Positions 15,460-24,400 of a stretch of DNA of 34,852 nucleotides are shown here, one piece after another. The notes under the pieces are model-generated. The model saw only the letters and a list, made by a program, of their open reading frames with translations, was not told the DNA's origin and searched no databases. The stretch spans positions 1 to 34,852 of the forward strand of contig CALIEI010000115.1 in the NCBI GenBank assembly GCA_938022165.1. The letters run 5' to 3'. A program made the position numbers and the translations under genes. The number at the start of each line of letters is the position of its first letter. The first letter of the stretch is position 1. This stretch comes from an uncultured Saprospiraceae bacterium. GTDB lineage: Bacteria > Bacteroidota > Bacteroidia > Chitinophagales > Saprospiraceae.

Positions 15460-18400
15460 TTAAGCATCCATAATTTCTGAGAATGCTTTACGCTTCTTTG
15501 TTTTAGCTTGAATCTCACCAGATAAATCTGACATAATTGGCGTTGCTATGAATATTGATGAATATGTACCCACAAGTACACCGATCAACAATGCAAAAGC
15601 AAAACCTTTGATAGATCCTCCACCAAAGATGAAAAGTATCAATACTACAAATAATGTAGTAAGCGATGTAATTACCGTTCTAGATACCGTGCTATCCACG
15701 GCCAAGTTGATTACTTCTTCTTTAGGTTTACCTGTATAAATACCCATGTATTCTCTTACTCTATCAAATACAACCACGGTATCGTTGATCGAATAACCAA
15801 TAACGGTCAAGATTGCCGCAATGAATGCTTGATCTATCTCCATTGAGAATGGGAATATACCATGGAAAATTGAAAATATACCGAGTACAATAATAGTATC
15901 ATGGAATAGGGCAGCAACCGCACCCAATGAGTATTGCCACTTCGAGAATCTCAAGAAGATATACAAGAAGATAAATAGTAAGGCAAACACTGTTGCATAC
16001 TTAGCTGATCTTGCGATATCATCCGCAATAGTAGGTCCTACTTTACTAGAAGCGATCACGTGCGTTCCAGTTGTTGCTGGACTCTTGAAGTTATCTAAGG
16101 TAACATTTACTCCAGCTAGGCTACTTACACCTTCGTGCAATTTCATCATTACTGCATCAGCAGCTCCAGGATCATTACTAGAAACTAAATAAGATGTAAC
16201 TACATTATATGTATTGGTTCCATCTACAGCTTTAACTGTAGTATTAGATCCATACACTTCATTAAGAGAAGTTCTTAATGCTTCCGCATTAACGTTGATT
16301 GATTCTTCAAATTGAACATTATAAGAATATCCTCCTTTAAAATCTACCCCTAATTCGAATCCTCTAAAAATGAAAGAGATCAAACTCAATATGATAAGTG
16401 CACCTGATATAGTGTAAGCCATCTTTCTCTTACCCAACCAATTTTGCTTAACATTAGCAAAAGCATTCTTAGTAGCACCAGTCCAGAAAGACAAATCTCT
16501 TCCTTTCTTGCTCATCCACCATTCTATGATCATACGACCAACTAAAACAGCAGTGAATACAGACATAGCAACACCGATTGCAAGTACAACTGCAAATCCT
16601 TTGATTGGCCCAATTCCGAAGTAGATCAAAATTAAAGCAACAACAAAAGTCGTTACGTTGGCATCGATGATAGCAGAGTAGGAGGCTTTAAAACCATCCT
16701 GAATAGCCAATAGCTTATTCTTACCTGCTCTTAATTCCTCTCTAATTCTTTCATAGATAATCACGTTCGCATCTACTGCCATACCAATGGTCAATAGTAT
16801 ACCCGCGATACCAGGTAATGTAAGTACAGTACCGAAAGAACCCAAAGCACCTATAATAAAGAATACATTCAAAAGAAGTGCGATGATAGAAACCAAACCA
16901 GCTGCACCATAATAGAACATCATGAAGATTAACAATAATGCAAAACCTACTATGAAAGCTATAAAGCTAGAACGAATATTCTCTTCACCTAATGAAGGTC
17001 CTACAAGAGATTCCTGTATAATAGTTGTGCTAGCTGGAAGCTTACCAATCTTTAAGATAGAAGCCAAATCTTGACCTTCAGTCATTGTAAATGTTCCAGA
17101 TATCTGAGATGAACCTCCTGTGATTTGTTGATTCACATTTGGACAAGAAGCTACTTCATTATCAAGTACTACAGCGATTGGTCTTTGACCATCTTGTACT
17201 GCTTCAGCAGTCATCCCTGACCAGATAGATGCACCTTGATTATCCATACCAAGACTAACTAGTACTTGTCCTGTTTGAGGATCCGTATTTACGCTTGCGT
17301 TAGTGATTCTATCTCCTTGAAGCGGAGCTTCTCTACCATCAGTTCTGATTGCATATAAAGCAAATCTGTCTGAGGCTTCTTCGTCCACACCAAATTTTTG
17401 CGCTTTTCTATCCCATAAGAATTTGATATTTGGAAATGCAGAAGCATTCGCTTCAAACAAATTATCCAAAGTTTTCTTCTGATTTTTCTCAGCAGAACCA
17501 ATGATGGCACCACCGTCATTGTACAGTTCTAAACGACTCAATATTGGACCAGTAGTTCCCATATTAGTAGAATAGGTCGTATCTATAGATAAAACACTAC
17601 TAAGATCTTGGTTACCTAATTCATCAGTTGCATAAGTAGTATCTATCGAAAGTATTTCTCTTTGATTTGCAGATCCAGCAGAAAGAGAACGATCCAGATT
17701 TTGGATAGAACCTACAATACTGCTACCAGTTCCAGGGATGATATCTCTTCCCCTATGTACATGCCAAAATTCCAAAGCAGCTGAAGCTTGCAAGAATTCT
17801 CTTGCTCTTTCAGGATTTGAAATTCCAGGTAATTCCACAGCGATAATATCTCTCGCAGCGTCCAAAGTTACGTTTGGTTGTACTACACCAAGCTTATCGA
17901 TTCTTTGCTTAAGTCGCTTGTAAGTAAGATCAACAGTCTCATCTGCCAACGTACGTATATTTCTCAGTACGTCTCCGTCAGAAGAATTACGATTGATATC
18001 CATTTCTTTAAGCGTTTCGTTTCCACTAAAAATGGAAGCGAGACTTTCGCCGCCGCTATTAGCAGCCCACGCGTTAGCAAATAATGCGATGTAGTTATCT
18101 TGTGCACTCGCTTGCAATTCATCAGCAGCATTTAGAGCCGCCTTAAAATTCGCTTTACCAGCTTTTGCACCTGCCATGTTTTCCAAAAAGTCTCGAAGGT
18201 TGACTTGCATCAACACACTCATTCCCCCTTCTAAATCTAGTCCGTAAGCCAATTGACGGCTTTTGAGGTCTTGATAGGTGTAACCCATAAAGACTTCTTC
18301 GGATGAAATAGAATCTAGATAAGTAGCAACAGCATTACTTTTTGCTTGCTCGATCTGGAGTTCTGATCCGGTCATTCCTGAAACTAACTGAGAGGCATAC

Positions 18401-18510
18401 GCATCCGCTTCTTTCTCGATGTTATTAGTCGGTAAAATCATTCCATACTGCCAAACACAGATGGCGAAGATGATGACTAACAACGTTAAGATTAATCCTT
18501 TCCCTTGCAT
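15460..18510 (-). CDS. secDF: Protein translocase subunit SecDF (fused SecD-SecF)
   Basis: A 1016-residue RND-family protein joining SecD and SecF in one chain, the usual form in Bacteroidota. The SecD half has an N-terminal helix, the YGLDLEGGMSVLM motif, a large periplasmic P1 domain, then helices with GMAVDANVIIYERIREEL. The SecF half begins near FRGFELGVDFKGGYSYN and ends with GYSINDTVVVFDRVREYMG. These motifs carry the acidic residues used for proton-driven pulling of proteins out of the SecYEG channel. The P1 region carries an unusual Ser/Thr-rich stretch with LSIDTTY occurring twice. A -7 box lies about 60 bases upstream and a terminator just downstream. Confidence 0.97.
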   Translation of the reverse strand: MQGKGLILTLLVIIFAICVWQYGMILPTNNIEKEADAYASQLVSGMTGSELQIEQAKSNAVATYLDSISSEEVFMGYTYQDLKSRQLAYGLDLEGGMSVLMQVNLRDFLENMAGAKAGKANFKAALNAADELQASAQDNYIALFANAWAANSGGESLASIFSGNETLKEMDINRNSSDGDVLRNIRTLADETVDLTYKRLKQRIDKLGVVQPNVTLDAARDIIAVELPGISNPERAREFLQASAALEFWHVHRGRDIIPGTGSSIVGSIQNLDRSLSAGSANQREILSIDTTYATDELGNQDLSSVLSIDTTYSTNMGTTGPILSRLELYNDGGAIIGSAEKNQKKTLDNLFEANASAFPNIKFLWDRKAQKFGVDEEASDRFALYAIRTDGREAPLQGDRITNASVNTDPQTGQVLVSLGMDNQGASIWSGMTAEAVQDGQRPIAVVLDNEVASCPNVNQQITGGSSQISGTFTMTEGQDLASILKIGKLPASTTIIQESLVGPSLGEENIRSSFIAFIVGFALLLIFMMFYYGAAGLVSIIALLLNVFFIIGALGSFGTVLTLPGIAGILLTIGMAVDANVIIYERIREELRAGKNKLLAIQDGFKASYSAIIDANVTTFVVALILIYFGIGPIKGFAVVLAIGVAMSVFTAVLVGRMIIEWWMSKKGRDLSFWTGATKNAFANVKQNWLGKRKMAYTISGALIILSLISFIFRGFELGVDFKGGYSYNVQFEESINVNAEALRTSLNEVYGSNTTVKAVDGTNTYNVVTSYLVSSNDPGAADAVMMKLHEGVSSLAGVNVTLDNFKSPATTGTHVIASSKVGPTIADDIARSAKYATVFALLFIFLYIFLRFSKWQYSLGAVAALFHDTIIVLGIFSIFHGIFPFSMEIDQAFIAAILTVIGYSINDTVVVFDRVREYMGIYTGKPKEEVINLAVDSTVSRTVITSLTTLFVVLILFIFGGGSIKGFAFALLIGVLVGTYSSIFIATPIMSDLSGEIQAKTKKRKAFSEIMDA

Positions 18511-18571
18511 TAGTTTTTTAATTATATGATTAAGTTAATATTGATTTTTTGTAGCTTATTGAAAAACCCCG

Positions 18572-18579
18572 CAAATATA
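18572..18579 (-). promoter_or_regulatory. Candidate -7 box of secDF (TATATTTG)
   Basis: On the minus strand TATATTTG fits TAnnTTTG, 61 bases before the secDF ATG. No clear -33 TTTG is seen. It sits inside a small AAAACCC/GGGTTTT inverted repeat. Confidence 0.45.
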
Positions 18580-18885
18580 AGGGTTTTACTTTATTTATGC
18601 TGATTTTGTTACGCTTATAACACGCTCTAGACTCTTTAAGAATCCAAACGCTTTTATCAAGTGATTCTGTCTAATATACTTGGTCTAACACTATGATAAC
18701 CTGAGTACTACATAGTAAAAAGAGTTATATCATAAAAAATAAAATCAAACGATTCACCCTTCTAGTGAAAAGAAAGTTATTAACAACAGTCTATTTGAAT
18801 ACAAAAACGTGATTTATACCCTCAATTTTCTACAGAGGAGGCATCAAGACAGGGTATATTTTAGGAGAGCTTAAATGTAAATAGA

Positions 18886-18919
18886 TTTAATCAAATACGC
18901 ATTTTTTTTACTACATTTG
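18886..18919 (+). promoter_or_regulatory. Candidate promoter of the Kbp-like gene (TTTA-N22-TACATTTG)
   Basis: TACATTTG at 18912-18919 matches the -7 consensus. TTTA at 18886-18889 is one base off the -33 TTTG, with a 22-base spacer. The leader to ATG 19060 would be about 135 bases. Confidence 0.4.
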
Positions 18920-19059
18920 ATCAGTTTGAAATGGCAAAATAGCCTTTTTCGGGTATGATTGATGTGCAAGCTAAATATCACATGACAATACCACAATAAC
19001 TAAGCTTCAATATGAAGCCATTGCAATTTTACTTTACGAATACCAAAACAGAGAATTTT

Positions 19060-19554
19060 ATGGGTTTATTTTCATGGTTAAAAAAAACAGGCAATTCAGC
19101 TTCAAACAAAGCTGGAGAAGCTGCTAATACTGCCAAAGAAGTCGCCAATGAGGCTGCAAACGCGGCGTATGAAGCTAGATTGGCTGATCAAAAGAAGGTT
19201 ATGTTGACAGGCTTAGTGGATAGTCTTGGCGTGGACGTGCAAAATTTTGATTTAGAATATCATAATGGTACAGCCACAGTATATGGACAAGTCAATTCTG
19301 ACGCTAACAAAAACATGATCCACACTGCATTAAGCAATGCAGATGGCATTACCTCAGTAGATAACCGCATATCAGTTGTAGCTCCAGCTATGCAAACTTA
19401 TGTGGTAAAGAGCGGCGATAGTCTCTCTAAGATTGCCAAAGCACATTATGGGGATCCTATGAAGTATAAAGAAATATTTGCCGCTAATACAGATATTCTT
19501 GATGATCCGAATAAGATTTTCCCAGGTCAAGAACTTAAGATTCCAAATTTGTAA
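19060..19554 (+). CDS. BON-LysM protein, Kbp/YgaU-like
   Basis: A 164-residue protein from ATG 19060. The track starts 16 codons earlier, but MGLFSWLKKTGNSASNKAGE is the typical beginning of E. coli Kbp/YgaU (MGLF...). After an Ala-rich helical stretch comes a BON domain (LVDSLGVDVQNFDLEYHNG to GITSVDNRISVV). A C-terminal LysM domain follows: YVVKSGDSLSKIAKAHYGD through IFPGQELKIPNL. There is no signal peptide. E. coli Kbp is a cytoplasmic potassium-binding protein despite its LysM fold, so either K+ sensing or a cell-wall role is possible. It is a single-gene unit with its own promoter box and a strong terminator. Confidence 0.85.
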   Translation: MGLFSWLKKTGNSASNKAGEAANTAKEVANEAANAAYEARLADQKKVMLTGLVDSLGVDVQNFDLEYHNGTATVYGQVNSDANKNMIHTALSNADGITSVDNRISVVAPAMQTYVVKSGDSLSKIAKAHYGDPMKYKEIFAANTDILDDPNKIFPGQELKIPNL

Positions 19555-19574
19555 TCTAGCACAAAACACATCTA

Positions 19575-19611
19575 AATAGGGAATTTTCCAAGAGGAGAAT
19601 TCCCTATTTTT
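19575..19611 (+). terminator. Terminator of the Kbp-like gene
   Basis: AATAGGGAATT pairs perfectly with AATTCCCTATT, extended by TTCC/GGAG (one wobble) around loop AAGA, and ends in five T residues. It starts 20 bases after the stop codon. This is one of the clearest terminators in the window. Confidence 0.9.
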
Positions 19612-19639
19612 AGTTTAACTATCCACTATCCCTCCGTGC

Positions 19640-19681
19640 AAAAAAAAGCTCGACCAAGGAATTTACCTCAGTCGAGCTTTT
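19640..19681 (-). terminator. Terminator of the RlpA-SPOR gene
   Basis: AAAAGCTCGAC / GTCGAGCTTTT gives an 11-bp perfect stem with a 16-base loop. On the minus strand it is followed by eight T residues, so it stops transcripts from 19750-20643. The plus-strand T-run is shorter, making it possibly bidirectional. Confidence 0.85.
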
Positions 19682-19749
19682 ATAAATGTGTAATAGTATG
19701 TGATTGTGATTATACTGATTTTTGGGATCAAGGCATAATCACTCTTTGT

Positions 19750-20643
19750 TTAATTCATCTTACTTAGATCAACAATAAATGCCTTGTTGTTATACTTACC
19801 TGGCTCCAAAACTTTATATTGTTCTACCTCAGTTCTATCTGAGAAAGGCCCAATAATTAGCTTGTAAACAGTCTTACCATTCTTATCCAATACAGCATTA
19901 ACCAATAGGTTGTTGATATTGTTATTTTGGAGTTTGCTCATTTCAAGCATTGCATTATTGTAATCAATAAAAGATCCTACCTGAAGGCCAAATCCAATAT
20001 TTGACGAAGCCACTACTTTTGGTGCAGCAGTAGTTGTATTTGTCGTAACGATAGTCTCAGTTGGCTTGGTTACCACAGTAGTATATTCAGTACCTACTTC
20101 AATATTTCCTTGCCCTTTACTTACAAATTCTTGCGTAGGAGTAACTACAGTAGTAGTGCTACTTGCAGCAGGTTGTACTGACGCGCTTACTATTTGTTGT
20201 TGAGCAGGTGCTGTTACTACAGTTTGAGTTGAAGGTGTTGTGACAGGTGTACTTGGATTCGTTGTCTGAGGAGTCATTGATAAGCCTTGCTCCTTTGCTA
20301 CGAAAATAGTAACGTCTCTTTGATCATCGTCTTTGATACCAAGCTCGTTTGCGGCAGCTCTTGATAGTGTAACTACATATCCAAACTTGAAAGGACCACG
20401 ATCTACTACTCGAACATTTATCGCCTTATCCTGACCAGCGACCATAACCTTAAGTATGGTGCCGAACTCATAAGATTTATGAGCAGCTACAAATTCGTCC
20501 TTATTGTAAGTAGTTTGACTGGCAGTCCAGCTTCCTTGAAATTCATCAGAAAAAACATCTGCTTTTCCTGTCTCTTGCGCCCATAATCCAATAGTAAATA
20601 GGCTTAATGTTAAAATACAAAGTATTCTTCTGCTAAGTGTCAT
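19750..20643 (-). CDS. rlpA: RlpA-like double-psi beta-barrel protein with SPOR domain
   Basis: A 297-residue exported protein. Residues 1-22 are a signal peptide ending GLWAQ. The RlpA-like barrel (about 35-115) keeps AAHKSYEFGTILKV (H55) and VRVVDRGPF (D81), matching the His and Asp needed for lytic transglycosylase activity in Pseudomonas RlpA. A Thr/Val/Pro-rich linker runs from about 120 to 210. The end is a SPOR domain (GFGLQVGSFIDYNNAMLEMS to the C-terminus), which binds glycan strands stripped of stem peptides at the division septum. The likely role is septal peptidoglycan processing. It is a single gene with a -7 box upstream and a terminator downstream. Confidence 0.9.
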   Translation of the reverse strand: MTLSRRILCILTLSLFTIGLWAQETGKADVFSDEFQGSWTASQTTYNKDEFVAAHKSYEFGTILKVMVAGQDKAINVRVVDRGPFKFGYVVTLSRAAANELGIKDDDQRDVTIFVAKEQGLSMTPQTTNPSTPVTTPSTQTVVTAPAQQQIVSASVQPAASSTTTVVTPTQEFVSKGQGNIEVGTEYTTVVTKPTETIVTTNTTTAAPKVVASSNIGFGLQVGSFIDYNNAMLEMSKLQNNNINNLLVNAVLDKNGKTVYKLIIGPFSDRTEVEQYKVLEPGKYNNKAFIVDLSKMN

Positions 20644-20691
20644 AATATGTTGTTTTGGGCTGAACTCGAAACAGCCTTTTTAAAAGAAGAT

Positions 20692-20699
20692 CAAATGTA
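20692..20699 (-). promoter_or_regulatory. Candidate -7 box of the RlpA gene (TACATTTG)
   Basis: On the minus strand TACATTTG fits TAnnTTTG exactly, 49 bases before the ATG at 20643. The -33 position is A/T-only with no clear TTTG. Confidence 0.45.
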
Positions 20700-20853
20700 T
20701 TAAATATTTTTTATATATATAAAAACTTATTAATGAATTTTTTGATCCTAATAGTCAAAATACTAAAGATATAAGTCAGATGAGCTTGTTTCGCTGAATT
20801 TTAATTAATTAAAGAATCGAAAAAACACTTATTCCTTTCATCATCAATTACAA

Positions 20854-21072
20854 ATGCGAATTTTAGTTGCAGATTCTACACGTTTTACTAGTGGACTCAT
20901 TATTTATAAAAGCATTTGTGACTAAATATGCCTTTGGTGATTGCTTGGTCATAACTAGTTGAAGCTGCTCAAGGATGGGATATTTCCATTGTAGTTTTGT
21001 TGGTGCAGAGAAACTTGGATATGATCCCTATACTATCTTTTAAAATGAAGTCGCAAAATGAACAAGATCCAT
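20854..21072 (+). pseudogene. Possible remnant of a response-regulator receiver domain
   Basis: ATG 20854 opens 23 codons reading MRILVADSTRFTSGLII, which resembles the first strand and helix of a REC domain (RILVADDS...), then a stop. After a frame change the third frame reads VEAAQGWDISIVVLLVQRN, which can be laid over the second and third strands of a REC domain. The phosphoacceptor Asp is not clearly preserved. If real, it is a frameshifted and decayed receiver next to the hybrid kinase. Short matches like this can arise by chance, hence the low confidence. Confidence 0.25.
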
Positions 21073-21266
21073 AGATTCAGACTGGATTTATAACAAGGAT
21101 AAACGCTTGGCTTGGGGGAACATATAATAGCTATGAATTATGAGATCCAAAAAATCACTAGATATTACATGTCACAATTTTAGAGTTTGAACAGAGGAGA
21201 GATGTTCTATATTCTATAACAATACAGTTACGAGAAAATTATTGCTTTTTTAAATTTTTGGCCATT

Positions 21267-21312
21267 ATTTGTACCCAAAAAAAGAGAAAAAGCTCTTTTT
21301 TTTGGCACAAAT
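21267..21312. terminator. 46-base imperfect inverted repeat with T-run
   Basis: ATTTGT-a-CC-c-AAAAAAAGAG pairs with CTCTTTTTTT-t-GG-c-ACAAAT around an AAAAAG loop. It can act as a terminator in either direction. No gene ends here, and it abuts repeat copy 2, so it may be part of that element. Confidence 0.5.
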
Positions 21313-21325
21313 AACCGTGTCATCC

Positions 21326-21420
21326 GCTACTACATCACAGCCAAGGCCTATCCCAGCCAGGCTACACGCTGTGATATAACGCTACTACCACTTGTCCCTG
21401 CGCGCTCCGCTTACCTAGAT
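21326..21420 (-). repeat. Dispersed intergenic repeat, copy 2
   Basis: The minus strand of 21382-21415 has AAGCGGAGCGCGCAGGGACA, matching the core of copies 1 and 3. Within the element ATCACAGC (21334-21341) and GCTGTGAT (21368-21375) form an 8-bp perfect stem. It lies upstream of the sensor kinase. Confidence 0.65.
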
Positions 21421-21424
21421 TTTG

Positions 21425-21463
21425 AATATTAAATTTAATATTATCGAGTCACAAATTTTGTGA
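21425..21463. promoter_or_regulatory. Two adjacent palindromes just upstream of the hybrid kinase
   Basis: AATATTAAATTTAATATT (21425-21442) is a perfect 18-base palindrome. TCACAAATTTTGTGA (21449-21463) is a perfect 7-bp hyphenated palindrome ending 3 bases before the TTG start used in the ORF track. They could be operator sites; this also bears on where translation starts. Confidence 0.4.
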
Positions 21464-21466
21464 TTA

Positions 21467-24400
21467 TTGAAAGATTATCAGTTGCTTTTCGAGGATTTTA
21501 CTCAAATAATATTTTATAAAGTGACTAAGGCAATAGAATGTATAAAGCGTGAGCTAACTAAGGTAGCCCAAAAAGGCATATGGCTTGTCATGCTTATATC
21601 TATTAGTATTATTACTGTATCGGCTCAAGAATCTCATCTAAAGTTTACCCAACTCACCTCCGATGACGGATTACCGTCCAATCTAATAGAACAAACTGTC
21701 CAAGATAATACCGGTTTTATATGGTTTGCTACTATGAGGGGCCTCGTAAAGTACGACGGTACTAACCATATCATATATACTAATGATCCCGATGATCCAA
21801 ATAGTTTAAGTAGCAATAGCGTAAGAGTGCTATTTATGGAAGAAAGTGGAAATATTTGGGTGGGTACAAAAGGAGGTGGGCTCAATTATTTTGATAGAAG
21901 TAAAGGTCAGTTTATCAGATATCAATATGATGCAAACGATCCCAATTCGCTTAGTGATAACCAAGTCTTATCCATACACAAAGATTCTAAAAATAGAGTT
22001 TGGGTTGGAACTGAAAATGGTTTGAACCTTTTGGACCTTGAGAAAGGTAGTTTTAAGAGGTATCATATAGGAGGATTTACTTCAAAGTTTGCAGCAAAGC
22101 AAGCGATTCTGAAAATATATGAAGATACAGATGGTCATCTTTGGTTAGGTACATGGGGAGGCGGTCTTATTTTTATGGAGGAAGATGTAGTGAATTCTTC
22201 CGAATTTAGATTTTTTCCTGTCTTGCATAGAGTTGGAGACGAAACCTCGATAGCTAGTAACAACTGTTGGGAAATAAATGAAGATGATGAAGGCAATATA
22301 TGGGTTGGTTTATTCAACTCTGGAGCAAGTCTCCTTGTCCCTCAAATAGATTATTCGTATGGCAAAGCGGAAGAGTTTGTTGCGGGTCTCAAATTTGTGA
22401 ATTATAATACATTCAATAGAGATTTTATTGGCCATATATTCACCATAGAATGGCTAGAGGATAGAATGTATATAGGTGAATCTGGTGGTTTGATTGTATT
22501 TGACTACTCCTGTTTGGATTTCACCAAGTCTTGGGAGCAATTGAATTCGGAAAAGTATGAAATTCAAGTAGAGAAATATTTTCCGAAACATAAAGATGAG
22601 AATTCATTATCTGGTTCTGTTGTAAGAGACATATATAAATCTAAAGACAATAGCCTCTGGTTTTCGACTCATGGCGGTGTATCAAAGTTGAAAAATAGCA
22701 ACACTAGATTTCAAACCTATTGTAACTCGGATTTCTGGACTAGTGATCGTGAGTATAGGAATGTTCAGTTCAGTAAATATGGGTTTTACTATCTTTTATC
22801 CTACGATGGGATATATACATATGATCCTAATAATTCGGAGTTGAAGCGTTTTGAAACGAAGTCGGATGAAATAAATAAACTCCTAAAAAATACCCATGAA
22901 ATGTTTGAAGATTCAAAAGGGAATTTTTGGATTTCGACGACAGAGGGTATTCTTGTTAAAAAAACTGGCACTGATGAGTTTAAATGGATAGGCGAGACTG
23001 TAAACAAAATGGAATCATTTAATGGGCTTAAAGTTATTGAGTTCTTTGAAGATTCAAAAGGAACAATATGGGTCTGTGCGGAATTTGGACTTGCGTCTTT
23101 TGATTTAGCTTCTAATAAAAGCGTAATTCACGCCAGTAAAACATATGATCCAAAAGATCTTAAGATAGAAACTATTTCTAGCGCTATTGAAGATGAAGAA
23201 GGAAACATTTGGTTTAGTGTGATTGGTAGAGGCTTTTTAAAATTCAATATACATGACAAGCAAGAGGAGTTTATAACCATCTCTGGAGATTATTCTTCTG
23301 AAAATAAAAGCATCCATGACTGTCGAAATACGGCACTCAGTTCTATCTATGCTATAGATTATCATGATGGAAAAATATGGATTGGATCTGAAGATGGCAT
23401 CGGAAGTTATGATATAAAAACAGATTCATTCAATTGTTATGAGACCCTAGATCAAACAATTAAAGATCGCGTATTTAATTTAGCGGTCGATAATAATGGT
23501 TTAGTTTGGGGGTCTAATGAGAGTAAATTATTTCGCTATGATCCAAAAAAAGATTTACTTTCTGTATTTGACCATCAAGATGGATTACCTTCAGCGGAAT
23601 TTCAATTTTCGAGCTTTCATAAATCAAAAAATGGTCGAATCACAATAGGTACTTTAAATGGATTTACAAGTTTTCATGGCGAGTCAATTCCAATAAGTAT
23701 GGATGTCCCTCTTGTAACCTTAACAAAGTTAAGTGTACTAAACAAGATGGTTTACAATGGGAAGGTGGATGAAATATCTGATGAAGTAATTATTGAAGAA
23801 GAGATAAGTAAAGCTTCAGAAATTAATTTAAACTACAAACATAATTTGTTCACTATTGGCTTTGCGCTTGTAGACTATAAGTATTCAGATAAATACGATT
23901 ATGCTTACAAGCTAGAAGGATTCAATGAAGATTGGAACTATGTAGGATCAGAAAAACAAGTTACTTATACTGGCTTACCGCCAGGGGAGTATACCTTTAA
24001 GGTGAAAGCTAAAAATCATGATGGATATTGGAGTAGTAGAGCTACATCAATAAAAATAAATGTAACTGGACCATGGTATCAGAATTGGTATATTTATCTG
24101 GCCGCTTTTTTTATTATCATGTTCTTTGGATACACCTTGCATAATCAAAAAACAAAAGTTATTGATAGAGAAAGAGCACAACTAGCCATACTGGTTGAAG
24201 ATAGGACAGCTGCCTTAGTATCTGTTACTCAAAAAGAAAAGGAAGCGCGTATTGCAGCTGAAAAACTTAAGGACAAAGCTGATGATGAAAAGAAACGTGC
24301 AGAAAGAGCAAACTTAGCTAAGAGTAATTTCTTAGCAAATATGAGTCATGAAATAAGAACACCAATGAATGGTATTCTAGGGATGCTTCAGCTTTTGTCT

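Larger units (their letters stand above)
18511..19059. other. 549-bp divergent spacer between secDF and the Kbp-like gene
   Basis: No gene is seen. It holds a TATATTTG box for secDF on the minus strand (18572-18579) and a TACATTTG box for the Kbp-like gene on the plus strand (18912-18919). There is also an 8-bp inverted repeat TATACCCT/AGGGTATA (18815-18822 and 18851-18858). The rest is AT-rich. Confidence 0.6.
20644..21466. other. 823-bp divergent spacer with a possible decayed receiver gene, a long hairpin and a repeat copy
   Basis: No intact gene is visible. From left to right it holds a -7 box for the RlpA gene, a short REC-like remnant (from 20854), a 46-base imperfect inverted repeat (21267-21312), dispersed repeat copy 2, and two palindromes directly before the sensor kinase. 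Confidence 0.6.

Noticed and set aside
18811-18860. 8-bp inverted repeat TATACCCT/AGGGTATA as a riboswitch or operator
   Set aside because: The arms are short and the loop long (28 bases); it is not positioned against a known promoter, so nothing firm can be said.
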